DNA of 27,253 nucleotides from Phoronis australis (taxonomy: Eukaryota; Phoronida; Phoronidae), in contig NMRA01000453.1 in NCBI GenBank assembly GCA_002633005.1, positions 186,442 to 213,694 of the forward strand. Reading direction: 5' to 3'. The notes beneath the pieces were generated by a model. That model worked only from the letters and a program-made list of their open reading frames with translations. It was not told the DNA's origin and ran no database searches. Shown here in pieces: positions 1-10,300 of this stretch. A program made the position numbers and the translations under genes. Position 1 is the stretch's first letter. The number at the start of each line of letters is the position of its first letter.

Positions 1-856
1 AAAAAAAAAGATTACAACTCTAACTGCAATTACAAAGCAAAGAACGACACTTATGTTCATTTGAGGAACCACACAGAAAAGTGAATATTGCAAAACTTAT
101 TTTCAACAAAAATATCTGACAAGTATGTAATAAATATAATTGTAGCTCAACATCACAGCTTGTCATTGATGAAATTGTATTTGACTATGAAACAAAATGC
201 ACTCTTGACTATGAACATTTTTGCATTCATAAAATGCAACTAGAAACTCAAACCCATGACTGAAATTTATGTTCCGGTATTGAAAACGACTTTCTTCAAA
301 AGCAATGTGTCTGCACGATCTTAAACTTTGTTTGAATAGAAATCAGTTCCCATAAAATGCCTAGAGCTCCCCTGGTGGTCATACTGCTTCAGTGGCTGAG
401 ACTAACCAGTCATGACATGCAAACTTCATCAATTTGATCGTTTAGAAATGAACGAGTTGTCAGTTACTCTCAAGCCCAGAAATCATTTTCTAATCTGAGT
501 AAAGAACAAGGTGAGACTGAATTTAAAACAGTGAGAGGCCAACTGGCAACTGGCACGTTTATGGCCCTCTTAATTGATTTGTCAGTTAATCAGAAAACCA
601 GCCCACTGAATTCAGTCATAATGACATTAAAGGAAGGCTTTAGAAAAAGCAAACACCTGAGCGTGGAAATATATACTTTCGTGCAAGAAAAACTTAAAAT
701 TTATTCAAAAAATAAACTTTTCCTAATCTAATCTATCCCCGAGCAGGATCACATGCTCAGCCATTACATTAGCCCATACTTGCTGAATAGTTTGAGAAAT
801 TCAAAATATGCACCCATGACCACAAGTAACCTAGTTAAGCTGAAACAGAATACAGA
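1..856. other. Non-coding sequence, probably TMEM17-like intron 2
   Basis: AT-rich sequence with no convincing exon on either strand. The short open frames here have no recognisable protein features. If the minus-strand gene continues leftwards, this is part of its second intron. It begins with a short A-run. I looked for the conserved middle of TMEM17 (the RLYLGY and PELAGFW type segments) on the minus strand and did not find it. Confidence 0.5.
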
Positions 857-1019
857 TACCGTAATCGTTCGGGTTAACGCCCTGGGCGGTTAAATTGGCG
901 AATCCAAAAAATCGGGGGAGGGCGGTTAACCGAGCAGTGGGCGGTTAAATCGAAAATCCACCTAAAGTAGGGGATGGGCGGTTAACTGAGCATGGGCGTT
1001 AACCCGAACGATTACGGTA
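857..1019. mobile_element. Short MITE with TA target duplication and GGGCG-type internal repeats
   Basis: The element has near-perfect terminal inverted repeats: CCGTAATCGTTCGGGTTAAC at the left is matched by its reverse complement at the right end. Each end is flanked by TA (857-858 and 1018-1019), giving an element of 159 bp (859-1017). Inside, the motif GGGCGGTTAA recurs three times, followed each time by a variable A/T-rich stretch. No coding capacity. TA duplication fits Tc1/mariner-type mobilisation, but the superfamily is inferred from the target site only. A structurally similar element lies at 18119-18286. Confidence 0.8.
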
Positions 1020-2039
1020 ATTCTAGGGGGTTAATTCTGACATTTTCAAATGTTTAAGTGTTAGTTTTGTATAGTTTCTGTTTCTAAATATAATTTGACA
1101 AAGACAGATGGATTTCCATGAAAATCGTCAACTTTTTGTGACAACTGCCCAACCGCCTTAAAAGTGTTAAGATACACCAGAACTTTTCAAGTGTCAGTTT
1201 CACCAAAAATCAATCTAGGGTTTTATGAAATGTACCCATTTTAATATTCTTGGTGGAGGTGACTATCTACACTTTCATTATAGATAATTCCAAAGAAACC
1301 AGATTGATATAAAACCACGCAACAAATTTTATATAAAAACAAGACAAGGTATCATCAGCGGGCAGTGGCAGATTTTGAGGGGGAAAGCTAAAATTCTTTC
1401 CACTAGGAGGTTACAGCAGAGATGATAAAGTATCAGTGTGTAGTCAAGGCATTTTTTATAAGAAAACCCATTTTCTGTAAAAGGCTTGGCATCGTCAATG
1501 TTTAGAGTACTGCTAAATGTGCAGTTACAGATACAGTACAGCCACTGAATTATTAGACTTCGTCCCGGCAGCAATGAGCAAAAAACAGATGTGTTGTCTG
1601 CAATAGTCATGTTGTCATGCATCGACAATCATACTACTTACAGACAAGTGGTTATAGGACGTGAACCTGTGGAACAAGATTTGGAATAAATTTTGCAAAA
1701 ACAAAATGATACGTGTGGTAGTTACAAGGTCCAACGAAGTAAAAGATAAATTAAATGTGTGTGATTTTCACCAACAAAGCGATCAATTGAGCCCACTGCA
1801 AAATCATGTCAGCATGCAGACACGAGCTTTTGCTGAGGGACCACGCTGTGTGACCCAATGACCAAGAACATTATTTGCATATGACATGGGCATTTATTAA
1901 AAGAGTAGCATTGCTTGTTCTAAGTGGCGTTATCAAATAGCAGACTTCTAAAATTTGGGAGTGCCAATATTTGTGAAAGTCACATGAATGGAACAGAATG
2001 AGTCTTTTACAATCTATGAACGTTTCGTAACAATATTGC
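1020..2039. other. Non-coding sequence, no recognised feature
   Basis: Unique-looking AT-rich DNA between two mobile elements. Open frames at 1329-1628 (minus) and 1661-1861 (plus) show no family features, no splice context and no biased composition, so I do not call them genes. Probably intronic to the minus-strand TMEM17-like gene. Confidence 0.45.
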
Positions 2040-2864
2040 TTAGGGCTGTTCCAGCAAAATCTGTATGGGAGGGGGGAAGGCACTTTTATTTCGTACCCAC
2101 CGCCCATATTTTTCATTTATTTCTCCAACCCATGGCCCATAATTTTTTAATTATTATTAATAGGTTAAAGTATAAAATCCAACACTTGCAAACAAATTGC
2201 CTCCAGGAGGACCTGTTAAGAACTTAGATGATTGACAGACAAGAACTAGTTGTCTTGTCCAATATTGTCAAAAACTAAAGTAGCCTGTGAGCAATACTTT
2301 TGGCAGCCACCAGGTGTTTCTGTTCACCATGTGTCTATAATTTCAATGAACATTTTTTCAATTATAAGGATCTATGAATCTCAAACTGTCTCCACGAACT
2401 CTTTTATACTTCTATGTCAAGTGAATATTGGAACTTGTTTATCTTACTCCTCATACTTTTTATTTAAAAATCATCAATTTTCTTATATGTGTTAACACCA
2501 GTTTAGTGTTACATAACTATTCAATTCAGTAGGACTGCAGACAAACAGTTGGTTCAAATCAAGTTGCCCATGACTTGATTAATGGCCTAGTGAACATATT
2601 GCACTCTGTTCACTGGCAATATGGGCTTTTTTGTGTTGGGATAAGTTAGGACATATGCTAATTGCATTTTTTTGAGTTTTGATGGCTGAAGTAACCAACC
2701 TGTCAAAATAAACAGGTCAATATATACCACCCGGTTTTAATGCATCACTTCTTACAGGAACGATCACCCATAATTTGACTTTTTTTCTGAAGACCACCAC
2801 CCATGAATTTTTATTTCTACTGCTGTCCCCCCCTCCCACACGGATTTTACTGGAACAGCCCTTA
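2040..2864 (+). mobile_element. Harbinger-like MITE, copy 1 (819 bp)
   Basis: The element spans 2043-2861, bounded by GGGCTGTTCCAG and its exact complement CTGGAACAGCCC and flanked by TTA on both sides (2040-2042, 2862-2864). The inverted termini extend about 35 bp into a G-run/C-run next to an ACGG/TACAG-type sequence, with small mismatches. The TTA duplication and G-rich termini fit the PIF/Harbinger superfamily (TWA target). No transposase is present. A reading frame at 2250-2495 recurs almost unchanged in the second copy, but this reflects DNA identity rather than coding. It lies in the presumed second intron of the TMEM17-like gene. Confidence 0.85.
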
Positions 2865-3794
2865 GCAGAATATTGCAAATTTCTTTGAGAATTTTATTTG
2901 ACAAATCTGTTAACTGGCAGATAGCACATGAAGGAAAAGCTGTATTTTGACTGCAGTGTGATTGTCCCAAAAGCAGTTTTTTTGGTCGTAGCTAGAAGCA
3001 GAAAACCACTAGTTTTCAACCTTAGAATTGGAAACCAAGAATCAACAGTCACAGAAACTAATAACGGGCACACAAATAATGCCCCAAGTAGGTAGTCACC
3101 TGAACCTTTATTTTTCAAAAAAACATAAATTTTTGTTGAGATCCCGTGACATCTATAAAAGAGTATTCTCTAAATTAACACGCAAATTCACATTGATTAG
3201 ATGTAAAATAGTGTCTAAGATTTTCTGTTGATGCCTTTTGCTCAAGAACTTGGCTGTCGGTGAGAGTTCAGAAATTTCAACTATTTTTGAGTTCTTCACA
3301 TGTAACAGCAGATATCTTGGGCTTAAATGTCTTAAATTGTTAGAAAATCAAAACCACATATAGCTAAAACTAATTTTATTAGAATTTTGTTAGTATTAAT
3401 GTCAATAAAAGTCTTTTTCATGTCCATGAAAGGTACCTCAGCTGCTCTATGTGATAAACAGCCATTTATAGCAACAATAAATCAAACGTTTTATTATTTT
3501 TGTATATACAATATGCTATGCTCATGGATTTTGGGAATACACAATTTTAAGAACACGTTAAAAATTAGTACTTAAAGTAACCGAAGAAAAGTGAGAACTG
3601 ATAATGAAGGCATGCAATTAATTCAAAAACACTTTTTTCATGAGAACCATTTTAAAGTGCAGTATTGACTTTACACCACACACAGGCGGATGAACGTGCA
3701 AATTCCAGGATCTGCCCCTAGTGGTTGTCCAGTCTTCAGAAAACAAGTATAGACATATGAGAGAAAAATAAGAAAAGAAAAAATATCTACTCAC
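2865..3794. other. Non-coding sequence, TMEM17-like intron 2
   Basis: Sequence immediately 3' of TMEM17-like exon 2 on the minus strand. I see no further exon. A minus-strand open frame at 2894-3118 is hydrophobic in part but does not resemble the next TMEM17 segment and runs into the neighbouring MITE, so it is not called. Confidence 0.5.
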
Positions 3795-3898
3795 CTTAGT
3801 TGCAAACATGACCCAAGATGTAGCAACCCAGAAGGGGGAATAAAAACCATTAAAGTACACAAACATCTGAAGTGGTAGACTGGAAACGTACTCAGACC
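3795..3898 (-). CDS. TMEM17: TMEM17-like coding exon 2 (first membrane segment)
   Basis: The acceptor is a pyrimidine tract ending TTTCAG just 5' of 3898, and the donor is AAG|GTGAGT at 3795. The length is 104 nt, entering in phase 1 and leaving in phase 0. It encodes GSEYVSSLPLQMFVYFNG, then an aromatic hydrophobic segment ending MFATK. This is the best-conserved piece of the gene and the main basis for the TMEM17 call. Confidence 0.78.
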
Positions 3899-5868
3899 CT
3901 GAAATGCAAAGTACAGTTACTAAATACATGTATATCAATGGGTATAGAGCCTGAGTCAGGCGGACTCAGTCACTGGTACTACAATATATGTGCATATTTA
4001 AGAACATGTACTCACAATTGACAGTGTACCCATAGTTTTCGTTGAATAAACAAGTATTTAATGGTCTAACCCATTACATGGAATTCCGTCTCAGACGCAA
4101 ACAGATTGCACTGTGTGCGTGCCAACTTGTTTACTGAATACTGCATGTGCAAAATCTTACTTTTTTGAACGCGGATAATAACAAGTTAAAGCAAGGAGGT
4201 AGACGACTAGCAAGTTTTTGACAAAAATTCAAAATATGAAGCAGAAATATAAATTAAATAGCACTGAGTATTCTTAAATTTAATTACATTGAATTACCGT
4301 ACTATTTGCCAGGAAATCACTGCGAATTCTACAAAATACCACAAAATGTACATGGCAGTGCAAAACATAGTAAAGAGGTGTCGAAAATGGGCAGAGTTGC
4401 TATTAGCCTTTGCGCAAAGCTGTATATTAAATATGCCTCGCACCGACTAAAACATCAAAGTCACGTTGTTATAAATACCTTTTGCGCATAGAGGAACACC
4501 TTAGGAGGTTGTCGATGTGTTTAATTCCTTCCAACTCGAACAAATACTCCCGTTATCAAACTTTCTTCGAGCAGTACCTATTTCAGTTCCCAAAATCGTG
4601 AACTCAACATTTTCACTCGGCGCATGCCAAGAGATATGACGTCATTTTTAACCGGGCCGAAGGTCAGAAGTTGTGATCCTACAGGTGAACTTTGAAAGCT
4701 GAAGTCCCCGCCCTTTGCGTATGTGATGCCGGGAACCAGCCGTGCATTTGCACAAAGACTATAAAATGTCATATCAACAGCATTTATTTTTATCAAATAC
4801 AAACAATAATTCATTGAAATACAATCAGTTTCAAGTAACGCCAATTAAAGACAAGTAGTGGTGGCATTTTGGAAACGAACATTTGACTGACAAGACCGCA
4901 ATGGCTCACCTTTGGCCTATTTAAAGATTGAGGTCATGAAGTCACAATACCTAGCGAGCGCGGTAAAATTGGAGCGTGCGCAGTATAAAAAATGGTGAGT
5001 TCAGGATTTTGGGAACTGAACGAGTGACTGCTCGAACAAAAAGTTCGATAACGGAAGTATTTGTTCGAGTTGGAAGGAATTAAACACACCGCCAACCTCC
5101 TGAGGTGTCCCTCTATATATGCAAAAGGTATTTATAACAGTGTAACTTTCATGCTTTAGCCAGTGTGAGGCATAATTCGCCGAAAAGCTTCCGGCGTATT
5201 TAGCGCCTATAGGAGCTGCATCGCCTCTGGTCGGGCCAACAGAGGTGATGGTCATTGCCCAGTCACTGCCACTGGTAGGGAGGACAATCAAAAAGTAGGT
5301 CACGGTGCCCCATATCTGCCTCCGTGTAAAACCCACGTCGGTAAATTACCCGATTTCAGACTTCAAAGTTAACTATAAGATAATTTTGTGTTATAAATCG
5401 TTACCTTAGTCTTTATTTATAAGTTTGTAATCTTTTTGTCTCAAATTATCGCTGATAAATCATTTTCTGTAAGCTTTTTTTAGCGCACGATTTTCCGCCG
5501 TGCGATCAACTTTCGAAAAAGTACCTCTTGTTCCNGCCAGTGTGAGGCATAATTCGCCGAAAAGCTTCCGGCGTATGGAGCGCCTATAGGAGCTGCATCG
5601 CCTCTGGTCGGGCCAACAGAGGTGATGGTCATTGCCCAGTCACTGCCACTGGTGACTGGGCCAGTGACTGACACAGGTCTAGCTGGATGCACATCACTGC
5701 ATCAAGTATACGTGAAGTTTGCAACTAACCAAACTTTTTTTTAAATAGTGGTTACAATATATTACCCTCTCGCATCATAAGTCTTTCGCGAGCATCGCCA
5801 GGATCTTTTGAAACTGGAAAAACAACGTTGGTAAAGTTGGTCATTGCTTTTCTCATAGTCGCCGCCAT
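3795..5868 (-). CDS. TMEM17: TMEM17-like transmembrane protein, partial gene (first two coding exons)
   Basis: TMEM17 is a small four-pass membrane protein of the ciliary transition zone (B9/tectonic complex) that restricts membrane protein entry into cilia. Two minus-strand exons join in frame (phase 1) to give about 69 residues. The first has a segment ending NFTNVVFPVSKDPG, resembling the vertebrate N-terminal NFSRAVFSDSN-type segment. The second reads VSSLPLQMFVYFNGFYSPFW, close to the VSSLALQMSLYFN hallmark at the start of the first membrane segment. The start codon has a good context (AAAAATGGCG). The remaining two thirds of the protein are not in the window. The assignment rests on my memory of the human protein; other TMEM17/TMEM216-type paralogues are possible. 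Confidence 0.75.
3899..4432. other. TMEM17-like intron 1, part without repeats
   Basis: No coding signal on either strand. The open frame at 4306-4491 overlaps the start of a dispersed repeat and is not considered real. The rest of this intron (4433-5765) is mostly repeat-derived. Confidence 0.5.
4433..5173. repeat. Inverted (foldback) pair of a dispersed repeat
   Basis: The left arm (about 4433-4629, plus) and right arm (about 4977-5173, read on minus) are clearly homologous. Both share ATGCCTC, then TTATAAATACCTTTTGC, an AGGAGGTTG segment, AATTCCTTCCAACTCGAACA, the TCGAGCAGT block and CAGTTCCCAAAATC in the same order. The arms are about 85% identical by eye and separated by about 350 bp. 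A third copy lies at about 6380-6625. TGACGTCA (CRE-like) follows the left arm at 4637-4644. The family is unknown to me. Confidence 0.75.
5159..5275 (-). repeat. Outer segment of the dispersed repeat, first copy
   Basis: Reads GCCAGTGTGAGGC...CACTGCCACTGGT on the plus strand and is repeated almost exactly at 5536-5652, right after the 'n' at 5535. The only differences I see are TTT versus GG-type changes near the GGCGTAT block. After CACTGGT the two copies diverge completely. Confidence 0.7.
5535..5535. other. Assembly gap or contig join (single n)
   Basis: One undetermined base, followed by a 117-bp near-copy of 5159-5275. The left contig continues for about 260 bp past the end of that homology without matching, so unlike 22210 this is not a clean end-to-end overlap. 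It may be a haplotype difference or a true extra repeat copy. Confidence 0.7.
5536..5690 (-). repeat. Outer segment of the dispersed repeat, second copy
   Basis: 5536-5652 copies 5159-5275. Beyond it a short palindromic stretch (CAGTCACTGCCACTGGTGAC followed by GGGCCAGTGAC) leads to a CTAGCTGG motif. The plus-strand copy near 6290-6330 also has a CTAGCTGG with nearby ACTGG repeats, which suggests it belongs to the same family end. Confidence 0.6.
5766..5868 (-). CDS. TMEM17: TMEM17-like coding exon 1
   Basis: Starts at the ATG whose complement is 5866-5868 and reads 34 codons plus one base, ending at a GG|GTAATA donor (GT at 5765-5764). The product starts MAATMRKAMTNF. It is hydrophilic, as expected for the cytosolic N-terminus, with a KDPGDARERL stretch. 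Without splicing the frame closes a few codons past the donor, which supports splicing. The GCCGCCAT context on the plus strand is typical of a housekeeping start region. Confidence 0.72.
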
Positions 5869-6186
5869 TTTTATTAGTGGTCATGTGATGTAAACAAAAA
5901 ACTAATACGTTTTAATAATTTGAGTTAATTTCTATAAAATGATATTTTATTAAAGATAATAGAAATATAATACATATTAATAGCTAATATTGTACTTTTT
6001 TGCAGAAACATTGCTTTATTTCTTGTATATTAATATTGTGTGTGAGAGGTGTTTGAGAGTTTTGCAAATTGACCAATCATAAAGCAGTACAAAAAGCGGT
6101 ACGTGTTTGACTTTCAAATCTGTCCCTTTAATTTATTCTCCTCCTTCAAGCTCAAACTAACGCACAGTTTGTGGTGCAAGGAACAC
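5869..6186. promoter_or_regulatory. Probable bidirectional promoter between the TMEM17-like and SPAG5-like genes
   Basis: 318 bp separate the TMEM17-like ATG (5868, minus) from a strong splice donor (GTAAGT at 6187, plus) that could end a SPAG5 5' UTR exon. A CCAAT box lies at 6073-6077 (GACCAATCA), and a TTTGAA element read on minus (6113-6118) sits 35 bp downstream. CCAAT plus CHR is the usual pair in G2/M cell-cycle promoters, where NF-Y and MuvB bind, and SPAG5 is such a gene in mammals. Promoter function is inferred from layout and motifs; no TATA position is evident. Confidence 0.5.
6121..6186 (+). other. Candidate 5' UTR exon of the SPAG5-like gene (3' end only)
   Basis: The sequence ends GGAACAC|GTAAGTATT, a near-ideal donor, about 1.1 kb before the first coding exon, whose acceptor at 7306 demands an upstream exon. 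The 5' limit of the exon cannot be seen from sequence; the start given is nominal. Confidence 0.4.
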
Positions 6187-6239
6187 GTAAGTATTATGCC
6201 AGTTTCTTCACATGTTTGCCATCCATACCTGAACTGAAA

Positions 6240-6671
6240 GGTTGAGAAGTGGAATTCAATTACCAACCAGGCACTGCAACACGACTACACGTCGTAGGCG
6301 GTAGACCACCGTGTCTAGCTGGCCCCAGTATACTGGCAGTAGGCATCTATAGACCCACAGACTTTGACTTTATACTGGGTATAGGAGCTTCATACACCGT
6401 AAACTTTTTGGAGAATTATTCCTCACACTGATTAAAACACGTTGTTATAAGTACCTTTTGCTCATAGAGGGACACATAAGGTCATAAGGAGGACGTTGAT
6501 GTCTTATGTTTAATTCCTTCCAACTCGATCACATCAAGTAAGGAACTTTAATTCCTTCCAACTCGATCAAGTAAGTCAAATAGTTCCGTTATCACACTTT
6601 TTCGTCGAACTGTCCTTCATTCAGTTGCCCAAATCAGCAAAATAGGAGTGGGCACAGGGGAAATGACGTCA
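6240..6671 (+). repeat. Third copy of the dispersed repeat, SPAG5-like intron
   Basis: Shares with the 4433-5173 pair the blocks GTTATAA.TACCTTTTGC, the AGGAGG segment, AATTCCTTCCAACTCGA, the CGTTATC block and CAGTTGCCCAAATC, in the same order. A 23-bp piece containing AATTCCTTCCAACTCGATCA is duplicated in tandem (about 6509-6531 and 6547-6569). It ends near TGACGTCA (6664-6671), as the first copy does. The open frame at 6249-6431 is repeat sequence and not a gene. Confidence 0.65.
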
Positions 6672-7306
6672 TATCGAGAACCTTTTGTCTTGATTTTGTG
6701 GCCAAATATTGACTCTTCTGAAAAACATTTTAAAATCATACAAAATTTTCCTCATTGGTCTCATGAGCCATGACTATGAGGTCATGTGATTAAAAACTTC
6801 CCATGAAGTTTAGGATCATTTGTAACTCACAAAGTCAAGAGTCAAATTTTCGAATATAATTAACCCAAAGGGGAATTGAGGGTAATACAGGCACCTTGCC
6901 CCTCAGGTGAGCAAAGGCCCTGGCAGGTGAGCCAGTCTTTCCTTGGCCATATCCAACTTGCTGATTGCCACCTGAAAGTATGATTAGATTCTGAACCATT
7001 GTTTGGACCTTGGTTCAGTGGCTGATGAACTTTCTTTTAGTGTTTGGAATGCAAATTTCCATGTTTAACAACTTTTTTGAGGTGAATTGCTCATCTATTC
7101 ATATCATTGCTGAATCCAACCTTTAATGTAAATTGATGTACAAGTTAACCTAAATTTTTGACTTACTACAAATGCTTACCGGTGTTATGTCTTGAGTACT
7201 GAGTAGGAGGAAACATCTGATGTAGAATTTTTTTGATTGGGAGTGTGCTGCTCATCCTTCATGCTGCATTGTGTTTTGTTTCATGTTTGAGTTTTGTTGT
7301 TTTCAG
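6672..7306 (+). other. Unremarkable intron sequence before coding exon 1
   Basis: AT-rich intronic DNA with no exon-like segment or clear repeat until the pyrimidine-rich acceptor TTTTGTTGTTTTCAG that ends at 7306. Confidence 0.5.
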
Positions 7307-7377
7307 TTACAATGTTGCAGTTGCAACCAGGAAAGGAGAATAGACGCAGCATTGGTCAAGTAGTCACAAAATTCTCT
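7307..7377 (+). CDS. SPAG5: SPAG5-like exon 1 (start codon, KEN box)
   Basis: Acceptor TTTTCAG at 7306 and donor TCT|GTAAGT at 7378. The ATG at 7312-7314 (A at -3) opens 22 codons, MLQLQPGKENRRSIGQVVTK then FS, ending in phase 0. The frame continues exactly into exon 2, QKTKMDETVV. KEN at residues 8-10, followed by RRS, looks like an APC/C degron. The alternative start is the ATG at 8795 in exon 2, which also has a good context (AAGATGG); I prefer 7312 because the upstream exon is in frame and well bordered. Confidence 0.72.
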
Positions 7378-10300
7378 GTAAGTTTGGTTGTGCATCCCTG
7401 TAAGTTCCTTTTCTGTTAAAATTTTGTGAGAATTCATTATTAACCCCTCTCTTCTCAGCTTCTGTGGAAATTTGGCTTTGGAATTTTGATTATCTGTTGA
7501 AATGCTATGGGATGTGAAATAAATTAAAGAATCACAATGATTTTTCCCCTTGACTCATTGCGCCCACATATTTACATGTGGGTGTATATTGCTGTCATCT
7601 CTGCCTGGGCATTTGGGCGTTCGGCGTCTGCTGACTCTATTTCTTAAATGCCTTGCAGAAACTTATTGAAATTTGGCAGGCACGCTCCTATGAAGCTGAC
7701 GACAGATAATGAGCTTAAGACAGATCCGACTACCTCTGTGCACCCTATTGGCAATTGTTGGTGGATTATCATGAAATTTGGCCAACAGGTTTTATCAAGA
7801 AGACAACGATGCAATTTCATTTTCGGATGGATTTGACATATTTGATGCCACTCTGTTCTTCTGTTATCTTTTGTGTCCTTTTTCTTGCATCTCCCTCTCT
7901 TTGTGCCAAACCGCTCAAAGGATCATAAAAATTTACAAATGTGTTCCTGATGAGAAGGCCAGGAACGATGTTGGTTTTTGAATGGATATGGCTACCATGT
8001 CGACCTGTAGTAGAGATTTTTTCCCATCTTAGGCCAAATCTCCATAATCCTTTGAAGGAGCTTTGTAAAATTTAAAAGTCTTGTTCCTAAGAAGTGGACA
8101 ACAAATGGTAACGAATCTCGAACTGATCCGAATACCTTTGTGCCCCCTCGTGGCAGAGATGTCATTTTTAGTTTCTATTAAGGAGGTGGCAATGTCTTCC
8201 CGTTTTCCGATACTTTTGATTTTTTATGCCACCTGTTGGCCATTTAGAAAATTTTCCATACACTTTTGACATTTGCTTCTCTGTTTGCCAATGAAACCAG
8301 TCAGAAGATTGTTATGAAAAGTGCCGATAATGTTCCTAATGTAAAGGCAGGCTTTGACTACTCTGGTGCCACTAGGTGTAATTTTGCGTTTCTGTGTCTA
8401 CCGCTACACGCTTTGAAGGATCTTTGCGAAATTTGGCAGATGTGCTCCTAAGGAGACGGCAATAGATGACGATGTGGTTCCAACCAATTGGACTATAGCT
8501 GTGCCCTCTAGTGTTAACTTTATTTTTTTACATTCGCCTCTCTATATCCTTATACCTCCTTGGCTTATTTTCATGAAGTGGTTGCGTTAGAGAGATGACA
8601 CCACCTTCCCAATTCTAATGGCCGGTTTTGTGATACTTAAACACCGGTAGATGCTCAACACTTGTGGTGCTGTCATGGGCACGTTTCAACGCTTTACGTT
8701 ACTCTTGTATATAGTTTGGTACAACTTATCTATATATTGCAGTCCTTGTTATTATTATTTGAATTTAAACTGTTTATTGTAGCAGAAGACAAAGATGGAT
8801 GAAACAGTGGTGCGCACTCCACTGAGGGACGTTAATCGAAGAGCAATGCCTGCTTCAGCCAAAAAGTCAACAAAGCTGTTTACACCCTTGAGGACGCCTA
8901 GTGGACGGAAGGGGAAGCATGTAACTAAAAGGTAAAAATGCTCTAACATTCTTGACCTGCTTCACTTGCTGAAAATCCTAAAGATTAGCAACAGTTTTGT
9001 TTACCTTAAAGCTGGATACAGTGTCTTCTGCAAAAGTCTTATTGTTTTGCTATGGATGCCCTCTTGGAGTTATTTATATGAGGAGATATAGTGTTGCTCA
9101 TTTTATATTTTGCTTGGAGTTCCAGTAGCTTTGCATTTTTATTTTTATTCATCACTGAAATTGTTTTCCAGTTTGTAGAAATTGGGAAAATTGTGAAGGT
9201 ACCGGTTACATACTGCTGGGCATTGTTGTTTAAGACGGAACAATGCAAATTATGGAACATATACTTTTGCAGTTCCCAGAAGTCGACCAGTATCGCTGCC
9301 ATGGATGTATACTGTGATGATGCTTCAGCTACACCAAAACAGACACAACAGTGCCATTCACACAAGAAGGCTGGTCTTACTCAGCATCGCGTCGCTCAGA
9401 CCCCAAAGCACGTGGTCTCACTCAAAGATGTATGTCAGTCACAAACTGTCTGCTCCCCTGATAAAGTGCCAACAAAGTCGGCGCAAGGTGAATTATCCCA
9501 AGTTGCTCCCGTTATAACACTCAACGATGGCCCATCACCCATAGTTACACCACCAGAGTTGTTGAGTAGTCTTCTCACAAGGGTTCATCTTGACGACTCT
9601 CTGGACATTAAAAGTTTGGTCTACGAGAAAGTGGTCAACATTGTGGACAAGCTACAAAATGTAAGTAGTGTCCGCCCGGGGCAACCTGTTGCCCGTGTAT
9701 ATCGCTGAATGAGGATTCCTTTTCCTGTTTATGAACGTTCCTTTTCCCTTTTCCTATTTATGAACGAGTGTTTTCAAAGCTTCATTCTTTTTTATGTGCC
9801 CACATATTATGTATGTGGGTGCATATTATCGTCATCTCTGATGATGAATGACGACGAATTTCAGACCGGTCCGACTACTGGTGTGCCACCTAGTTTCAAT
9901 TTTAGATTTACGTTGTATCTTCAAAGGTCCTCATCGGATTTTCATGAAAATTGGCATATAGGCATCAGTTAGTGAGATGACACTATCCTCCTGTTTTCAG
10001 ATGGAGTCAAGGTATTTTGCACCACATAGTGGCCATTTTTACTGTTTTCTAGTCTGTTTTTTGAAGTACCATCCATCTATCTATCAAACCTCTCTAAGGC
10101 ATAATTATATGTTCTTAATGTGAACAGGACGGTTTACGATCATTTTCTGACGATTTCGAATACTGTGGCGCCTCCTAGTGACAGTTTTTGTGGCCATAGC
10201 TGTATCTGATAAACCCACTGCAGGGTGTTTATTAAAATTAGCAAATGTATGAAGTTGACAAGGGATGACGACAACTTTCAGACAGGTCAGACAAACGCTT

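Noticed and set aside
2250-2495. 81-residue open frame conserved at 23771-24016 (minus)
   Set aside because: Both lie inside copies of the same MITE; conservation comes from recent DNA duplication and the product has no protein features.
5766-5868. First thought to be an NDUFA6-like mitochondrial protein exon
   Set aside because: The N-terminal resemblance was weak, and the downstream exon's VSSLPLQMFVYFN block fits TMEM17 much better.
7648-8451. Four short plus-strand open frames
   Set aside because: All lie inside the composite repeat copy A and are not shared as proteins among the copies.
7559-8710. Calling the composite repeat a Helitron
   Set aside because: There is a 3' hairpin but no clear CTRR end or A/T host site that I can verify, so I left it unclassified.
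9039-9365. Minus-strand 108-residue open frame
   Set aside because: It is the antisense shadow of exon 3 and its upstream intron.
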